From NCBI RefSeq assembly GCF_000340965.1, contig NZ_ANAY01000003.1, forward strand, positions 1-64,000: a stretch of 64,000 bases of DNA, written 5' to 3'. The notes under the pieces were generated by a model. That model was not told the DNA's origin. It did not search any database and worked only from the letters and a program-made list of their open reading frames with translations. The DNA is from Nocardiopsis kunsanensis DSM 44524 (GTDB taxonomy: Bacteria; Actinomycetota; Actinomycetes; Streptosporangiales; Streptosporangiaceae). This document shows, piece by piece, positions 59,795-64,000 of the stretch. The first letter of the stretch is position 1. The number at the start of each line of letters is the position of its first letter. The translations under genes and the position numbers were made by a program.

Positions 59795-60445
59795 TCAGGG
59801 GCTCCCCAGGGCCCGCAGGGTGATGTTGAGACGTCCGCGGAGGTCGAGCCAGGAAGGAGCGGTGTCCGGGAAGGTGCGGGGGACCCCGTGGTAGGCCATG
59901 CGCGCGGGGCCGCCGAAGACGAAGAGGTCGCCGCTGCGCAGCTGCACGTCGGTGTAGGGGCGGGTGCGGGTCTCGGTGTTGCCGAAGCGGAACACGCAGG
60001 TGTCGCCGAGGCTGAGGGAGACCACGGGCATGTCGGCGTGCTCGTCCTTGTCCTGGTGCATCCCCATGCGCGCGTGGGCGTCGTAGAAGTTGATCAGGGC
60101 GATGTCGTAGGGCGGGTCCTCCCCCGCGGTGGGACGGCCCAGGGCTGCGGCCAGGGCCCGGTCGGCCAGCTCCCCCAGCATGTCGGGGAAGGGCTGGACG
60201 GGCGCGCCCTCGGGCAGGCGGTCGCTGTAGGAGTAGGGCCGCCAGAACCAGCCCAGGCTGGTCATCGACACACTCATACGGCCACCGCGCGGCATGGTGT
60301 GGTGGCGTGTTCCCGCCGGGCCGCGTGCCCACTCGCGGCAGTGTCCGAGGAGACTGCGCTGGGTGGGGGCGTCGAGCCACCCGGGCACGTGCACGGCCCC
60401 GGGTGCCACGGTCACCGGCGGCGCCCCGAACAACGGCTCGTCCAT
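59795..60445 (-). CDS. alkB: AlkB-family alkylated DNA repair dioxygenase
   Basis: This 216-residue Fe(II)/2-oxoglutarate oxygenase of the AlkB family removes methyl groups from 1-methyladenine and 3-methylcytosine. Iron ligands are His130 and Asp132 (HQDKDE) and His186 (YHGV); the 2OG-binding arginines lie in RLNITLR near the C terminus. YDIALINFYDAHARMGMHQD is typical of the bacterial AlkB group. It starts at ATG 60445, although GGAGG is unusually close (2 nt). It lies 89 nt upstream of corA on the same strand. Confidence 0.93.
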   Translation of the reverse strand: MDEPLFGAPPVTVAPGAVHVPGWLDAPTQRSLLGHCREWARGPAGTRHHTMPRGGRMSVSMTSLGWFWRPYSYSDRLPEGAPVQPFPDMLGELADRALAAALGRPTAGEDPPYDIALINFYDAHARMGMHQDKDEHADMPVVSLSLGDTCVFRFGNTETRTRPYTDVQLRSGDLFVFGGPARMAYHGVPRTFPDTAPSWLDLRGRLNITLRALGSP

Positions 60446-60506
60446 GCCTCCAGGGTAGGTCCGGTGTGTTCCGCCGGGCCGGGCCGAGCGGCCCGGCCCG
60501 GCGCGG

Positions 60507-62309
60507 TCAACGCCGGAAGAGGTCGCGGACGTTGACCACCAGCAGCACCACGACGACGATGCCGACGGGCACGGTGACGGCGATGCGCCAGTTCGCGACG
60601 AAGGCGGCCACCACCCCGGCGACGACACCGAGGACCACCGCCACGACCGCCATGCCGACCAGGTACTGGCGGAACCTGCGGCGTGCGACGGCGTCGACGG
60701 CGGCGAAGAGGAGGATGACACCGACCATCGCGTAGAAGGTCCACTGGCCGTCGAGCAGGAACAGCGTCAGTGCCAGCGACACCAGCAGCAGCGGGGTACT
60801 CAGCGCCACCCACAGGTACTGGAACCGGTTGTGGCGCTGCTCGCCCGAGGCGTAGGGCATGTGCGGGCTCTTGAGATGGCCGGTGGGATCGGGCTCCAGC
60901 GGGGTGTCCGACTCCAGCGCCCGCAGGTGGGACTCGCGTTCGTCGCAGGTCAGAGCCTGGCGTTCGCAGAGGCGGGCGTGCTCGGCCTCCATCTCCTCCA
61001 GTTTTTCGTCGTACTCGCGCGAGAGCGGCCGGGAGTGCGCCTCGCGGGCCAGGACCATCCGCGCGGAGTCGAGGCGGCGCATCTCGTCGCGCCGGCGGAG
61101 GATGTCGGCCTCCAGTTCCTCGATTCTGCGGTCCAGGTCCTCGATGTGAGCGCGCAGTTGGGTGCGGGCGGCCTCCTCCGTGGGGGCGACCTTCTGCAGC
61201 CCGACCCAGGCCAGGGGGTCGGCCCAGGAGCGGCGGACGGTGCCGTCGCGTTCGTAGCGGGGGCCGCTGGGTGCACGCTCACCGTCGAAGAAGTCACCGG
61301 TGTCGCGCCCCCACAGGCCGCGGTAGCCCCGGATCCAGGGGGTCTCGTCGTCGACGAGGACGGCGCTCCACTCCCGGTCGCCGCCGGGGCCGATCTCGAC
61401 GCCGTCACCGCGGGCGTAGTCGACGAAGGGCACCCCGATGCCGTGGCGGTTGATGGCGCTGTCGGCCCGGAAGAGGCGCTGGGTGAGACGGCGCCAGGCG
61501 CGTACGAGCCCGCGCAGGAAGGAGGGGTCGACCTGGATGAGGTAGTCGCCCGGCAGCATCTGGTGCGAGTGGGAGCCGGCGCCGACGTAGATGCGGGGGT
61601 GGAGACCCTTGCGGTGCAGGCCGGGGTCGTTCCAGCTACGACGCAGGTCGTCTCCCTGGTATTCGTGCGAGGAGGCGCCCACCCAGGCAGGACGGGTGGT
61701 GCCGTCGGGGTCCTCGACGAGGTGGACGCTCACACGCTCCCAGTCGGCCTCGTGGTCGTTGACGCCGCCGTAGATGGTGCGCCAGTCGTTCATCGCGTAG
61801 AAGAACCAGTACTGCAGGACGGTGTAGCCGCCCTCACGGGTGACCCGGCCGTAGTAGTGGGACCCTCCGTCGTCGAGGCGTTCGCGGTAGCGGGTGACTG
61901 CGGCGTAGGTGACACCGCCGGGAACGGTCCCCCGCACGAGCAGGGAGAGCTTCATGAGGATGTCCAGGACCCTGCCCAGGACACCGACGGCGACCAGGCG
62001 GCCGCTCTTGGGGATCACCGATCGCGCGATGCCCTTGAAACGGCGGGCCTCCTCGCGGAGCGTGTCCTCCTGCACGAACCGCAGGTGCTTGCTGCTGCGC
62101 GGCCATTCCTCCTCGGCCCGGGAGAGCCGGTCGAGGGTGAGTTCACCGGCGGGCACGACGAGGCGTTCGCCGCCGTCGGGTTCCTCGATCCAGAGGCTGC
62201 AGTTGCGGACGTAGCGCTCCACGTCGGTGGGGAAGAACAGTTCCCCCTTGGTGTACACGAGCACTGGTTCGTGGGCGCGCAGGAGCTGGAGATCAGATGG
62301 GGACGGCAT
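60507..62309 (-). CDS. Large Vps62-like protein with coiled coil and four C-terminal helices
   Basis: This 600-residue membrane protein of unknown function has three parts. The N-terminal part (about residues 1-365) carries YWFFYAMNDWRTIYGGVNDH, HEADWERVSVHL and YVGAGSHSHQMLPG, matching the Vps62/DUF946-like fold; the repeated His/Glu/Asp residues could form a metal site. A charged coiled coil follows (about 385-465). Four hydrophobic helices form the C terminus (about 505-597). There is no signal peptide, so the large domain is probably cytoplasmic. The ATG is at 62309. It lies 62 nt upstream of alkB on the same strand. Confidence 0.75.
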   Translation of the reverse strand: MPSPSDLQLLRAHEPVLVYTKGELFFPTDVERYVRNCSLWIEEPDGGERLVVPAGELTLDRLSRAEEEWPRSSKHLRFVQEDTLREEARRFKGIARSVIPKSGRLVAVGVLGRVLDILMKLSLLVRGTVPGGVTYAAVTRYRERLDDGGSHYYGRVTREGGYTVLQYWFFYAMNDWRTIYGGVNDHEADWERVSVHLVEDPDGTTRPAWVGASSHEYQGDDLRRSWNDPGLHRKGLHPRIYVGAGSHSHQMLPGDYLIQVDPSFLRGLVRAWRRLTQRLFRADSAINRHGIGVPFVDYARGDGVEIGPGGDREWSAVLVDDETPWIRGYRGLWGRDTGDFFDGERAPSGPRYERDGTVRRSWADPLAWVGLQKVAPTEEAARTQLRAHIEDLDRRIEELEADILRRRDEMRRLDSARMVLAREAHSRPLSREYDEKLEEMEAEHARLCERQALTCDERESHLRALESDTPLEPDPTGHLKSPHMPYASGEQRHNRFQYLWVALSTPLLLVSLALTLFLLDGQWTFYAMVGVILLFAAVDAVARRRFRQYLVGMAVVAVVLGVVAGVVAAFVANWRIAVTVPVGIVVVVLLVVNVRDLFRR

Positions 62310-62668
62310 GATCGCACCAAGCTAGTACATGCGGATGTGGACGCGTGATCAGTAACGGCGCGGGGTACGGCGAGTTCCCGTTCCGGCAGCGGTGGGCGGG
62401 GCCTCCCCGGCATCGGGCCGGACGGAGGGAGGGTGCCGTGTGCGGGAGGAAGCGCCAGGTCCCGGGCCGGGCATGGGTGTCGGACCGTCGGGTGTGCGGG
62501 GCGAACGGTGGTCGGTCCTGCGTTGCGCGGTCCGCGGCGCGGCCAACCTGAATGTGGCCATGGTCACGGGCCCAACCCCGCACGCCGTTGGGGAGGGGCG
62601 CACGAGTGTGCGGCAGGCCTGGGCCTCGGCGTTGTCCGAGCCGCTGGGGCCTGCGGGTGGGTGGTGCC
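62310..62668. other. Intergenic region between EamA and Vps62-like genes, no gene seen
   Basis: This 359-nt stretch has several overlapping ORFs on both strands, none with recognisable domains. No clear terminator or promoter was identified. Confidence 0.45.
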
Positions 62669-63700
62669 TCAGCGGGAGGCCCCAACGGGTTCGGACGCAG
62701 GCACGGGCGTGTGCGGGTACCCCTCAGCCGTTTCGGAGCAGACCGGACCGGGGGCGCTGTGCTGCGCCGCCGCCCCGGTGCCGGTACCGCGGCGCCGGAC
62801 CACGCTGCGCACTGCGGGGCGGTCGGAACGGTCTCCGCGTGCAGCCCCGATCCCGGCGATCACCACCAGGGCCATGCCGATGACCTGAATCACGGCCGGG
62901 GTCTGACCGATGAGGAGTAGACCCATGATCAGGGCGACGGCCGGTTCGAGACTGGAGAAGGTACTGAAGGCCGTACGGCTCATGCGCTGCAGGGCGACCA
63001 TCTCCAGCAGGAACGGGAGCATCGGGAACAGCAGCGCGATGAGCAGGGTGAAAGCGATCAGCTGCGGGTCCGGGTCCATGACCGCGCCCGGCGCGCCCAG
63101 GGGCGCGGTGACCGCGGCGCCGACGACCATGGACAGGGCCAGGCCGTGCACGGCGCTGAACCCGGCGCCCACCCGCTGGGTCAGGACGATGTAGCCGACC
63201 ACGCACAGGGCTCCGGCGAGGGCGAAACCGATCCCGGCCAGGTCGAGCTCGCCCTGCCAGGGGCGGGTCAGGCACAGGACCCCGGCCACGGCGGCGACGA
63301 TCCAGACGAGTTCGCGCCGGCGCCGCATGGCCAGGACGGCGACCACGAGAGTTCCGAGGAACTCGATGGAGGTGGCGGTACCGAGTTCGATGCGTGCCGT
63401 TGCCTCGGAGTAGAAGAGCATCATCCCCGCGCTCGCTGTGCCCAGGATCACCACGGAACCGAGCTCACGCGGGCTCGCCGCACGCACCGCGCGCCACAGC
63501 GAGGGTCCGCCGAGGGCTGCCAGGAGCAGGGCGGCCCAGGTCAGTCGCATCCAGGTGACGGTCGCGGGGGCTGCTGCGTCGAAGGCGTGCACGGCCATCG
63601 CGCTGCCGGTGTGCAGGGCGAACATGCCGATGAGCAGCATGAGGGGCGCCGGCACCCCGAATCGGACACGGCTCGGTGAGGACAGGAAGGAGAGGATCAC
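62669..63700 (-). CDS. EamA/DMT-family transporter (RhtA-like exporter)
   Basis: This 343-residue inner-membrane protein has ten predicted helices in two EamA repeats, as in RhtA-type amino acid/metabolite exporters. Landmarks are FALHTGSAMAVHAFDA near the N terminus and RMSRTAFSTFSSLEPAVALI in the second repeat. A 50-residue polar Arg/Thr-rich tail follows the last helix. It starts at GTG 63700 and is divergent from a LysR gene 71 nt away, which probably regulates it. The export substrate is unknown (threonine or homoserine for RhtA). Confidence 0.9.
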   Translation of the reverse strand: MILSFLSSPSRVRFGVPAPLMLLIGMFALHTGSAMAVHAFDAAAPATVTWMRLTWAALLLAALGGPSLWRAVRAASPRELGSVVILGTASAGMMLFYSEATARIELGTATSIEFLGTLVVAVLAMRRRRELVWIVAAVAGVLCLTRPWQGELDLAGIGFALAGALCVVGYIVLTQRVGAGFSAVHGLALSMVVGAAVTAPLGAPGAVMDPDPQLIAFTLLIALLFPMLPFLLEMVALQRMSRTAFSTFSSLEPAVALIMGLLLIGQTPAVIQVIGMALVVIAGIGAARGDRSDRPAVRSVVRRRGTGTGAAAQHSAPGPVCSETAEGYPHTPVPASEPVGASR

Positions 63701-63759
63701 CCGACCATTGCATCCATGCCTTCCGTTTCTGTCCAGGGAGCTTTGGTTGATAGATCATG

Positions 63760-63765
63760 TAGTTT
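63760..63765 (+). promoter_or_regulatory. -10 box of the divergent LysR gene (leaderless)
   Basis: TAGTTT lies 6 nt before the ATG at 63772, within the 71-nt divergent gap to the exporter gene. Confidence 0.4.
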
Positions 63766-63771
63766 CGGTGG

Positions 63772-64000
63772 ATGGATTTCACCCGACTGCGCCTGCTGGT
63801 CGAGCTCGGGCGCCTGGGCACGATGGCGGCGGTGGCCGAGGTCACAGGGATGAGTACTTCGGCGGTGTCCAAACACTTCGCCGTGCTCGAACGTGAGGCG
63901 GGGGTCCCGTTGATCGCCCCGGACGGCCGGCGGGTGCGGCTGACCCCGGCGGGGCGGCGCCTGGCCGAGCACGCGGTGGAGATCCTGGCCCGGGTGGAGG
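63772..64000 (+). CDS. LysR-family regulator, 5' end (cut by window edge)
   Basis: Only the first 76 codons are visible: a LysR winged HTH (LGTMAAVAEVTGMSTSAVSK, about residues 15-34) and the start of the linker helix (PDGRRVRLTPAGRRLAEHA). It is divergent from the EamA exporter gene and is its probable regulator. The effector domain lies beyond the window. Confidence 0.92.
   Translation, partial: MDFTRLRLLVELGRLGTMAAVAEVTGMSTSAVSKHFAVLEREAGVPLIAPDGRRVRLTPAGRRLAEHAVEILARVE

Noticed and set aside
1..64000. CRISPR arrays, prophage or intact transposase genes
   Set aside because: No regularly spaced repeats, phage structural genes or transposase motifs were seen on either strand.

Overview
The window is about 70% G+C, with dense gene packing, GTG/TTG starts, 4-nt ATGA/GTGA overlaps, a SARP regulator, a DUF574 methyltransferase and AfsR/NarL-type signalling. 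This points to a filamentous actinomycete. A Nocardiopsis-like (Streptosporangiales) genome is my best guess, from overall gene style rather than from any diagnostic marker. I see no tRNA or rRNA gene, no CRISPR array and no intact insertion sequence.

Layout. 1-1.8 kb: 5' part of cytochrome c oxidase subunit I (ctaD) and a small membrane protein. 2-7.5 kb: amidase, SDR, then a two-gene operon made of a gamma-butyrobetaine-hydroxylase-like 2-oxoglutarate oxygenase and an HD-domain protein of the PhnZ/TmpB type, divergent from a LysR regulator. This pair looks like an oxidative organophosphonate (C-P bond) degradation module. 7.5-13.6 kb: LacI regulator, sugar ABC importer (binding lipoprotein and two permeases) and a GH43 beta-xylosidase, with two CGAAAA-type operators flanking a sigma70-like promoter. 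13.7-14.4 kb: decayed alcohol dehydrogenase and NmrA genes. 15-18.3 kb: formaldehyde dehydrogenase, glycerol-dehydrogenase-like protein and a tyrosine phosphatase. 18.3-21.4 kb: a second sugar importer without its own ATPase. 21.6-25.9 kb: frameshifted VOC gene, acyl-CoA synthetase, LysE exporter with its LysG regulator, and a DUF3817 protein. 26-31.3 kb: Tat-exported peptidoglycan amidase, a small ABM protein, a flavoprotein remnant, pepP, a GNAT acetyltransferase and a DUF3099 protein. 32-39.1 kb: large SARP/NB-ARC/TPR regulator, a histidine kinase fragment, an aminotransferase and an intact NarL-type two-component pair. 39.2-46.2 kb: purB and assorted enzymes, including an LLM flavin oxidoreductase/FMN reductase pair.

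47.4-56 kb is the phenylacetate catabolic island. paaABCDE encodes the ring-epoxidising multicomponent oxygenase. paaF-paaH-paaG encode ring isomerisation/hydration and beta-oxidation steps. paaK is the divergent CoA ligase, and paaI is a thioesterase. A 28-nt block with a 14-bp palindrome occurs upstream of paaA and in the paaF/paaK divergent region, so a single regulator (PaaR-like TetR, not in the window) probably controls the whole set. paaZ, paaJ and paaR are not in the window. 56-64 kb holds a DUF574 methyltransferase, a 30-residue membrane peptide, CorA, AlkB, a large Vps62-like membrane protein, an EamA exporter and the start of a divergent LysR regulator.

Two themes cross the window. 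Many genes have a TANNNT -10 box 6-8 nt before the start codon and no Shine-Dalgarno, which suggests leaderless transcripts. At least six genes are decayed (NmrA, ADH, VOC, FAD oxidoreductase, histidine kinase, Ser/Thr kinase), most of them lying between intact operons.
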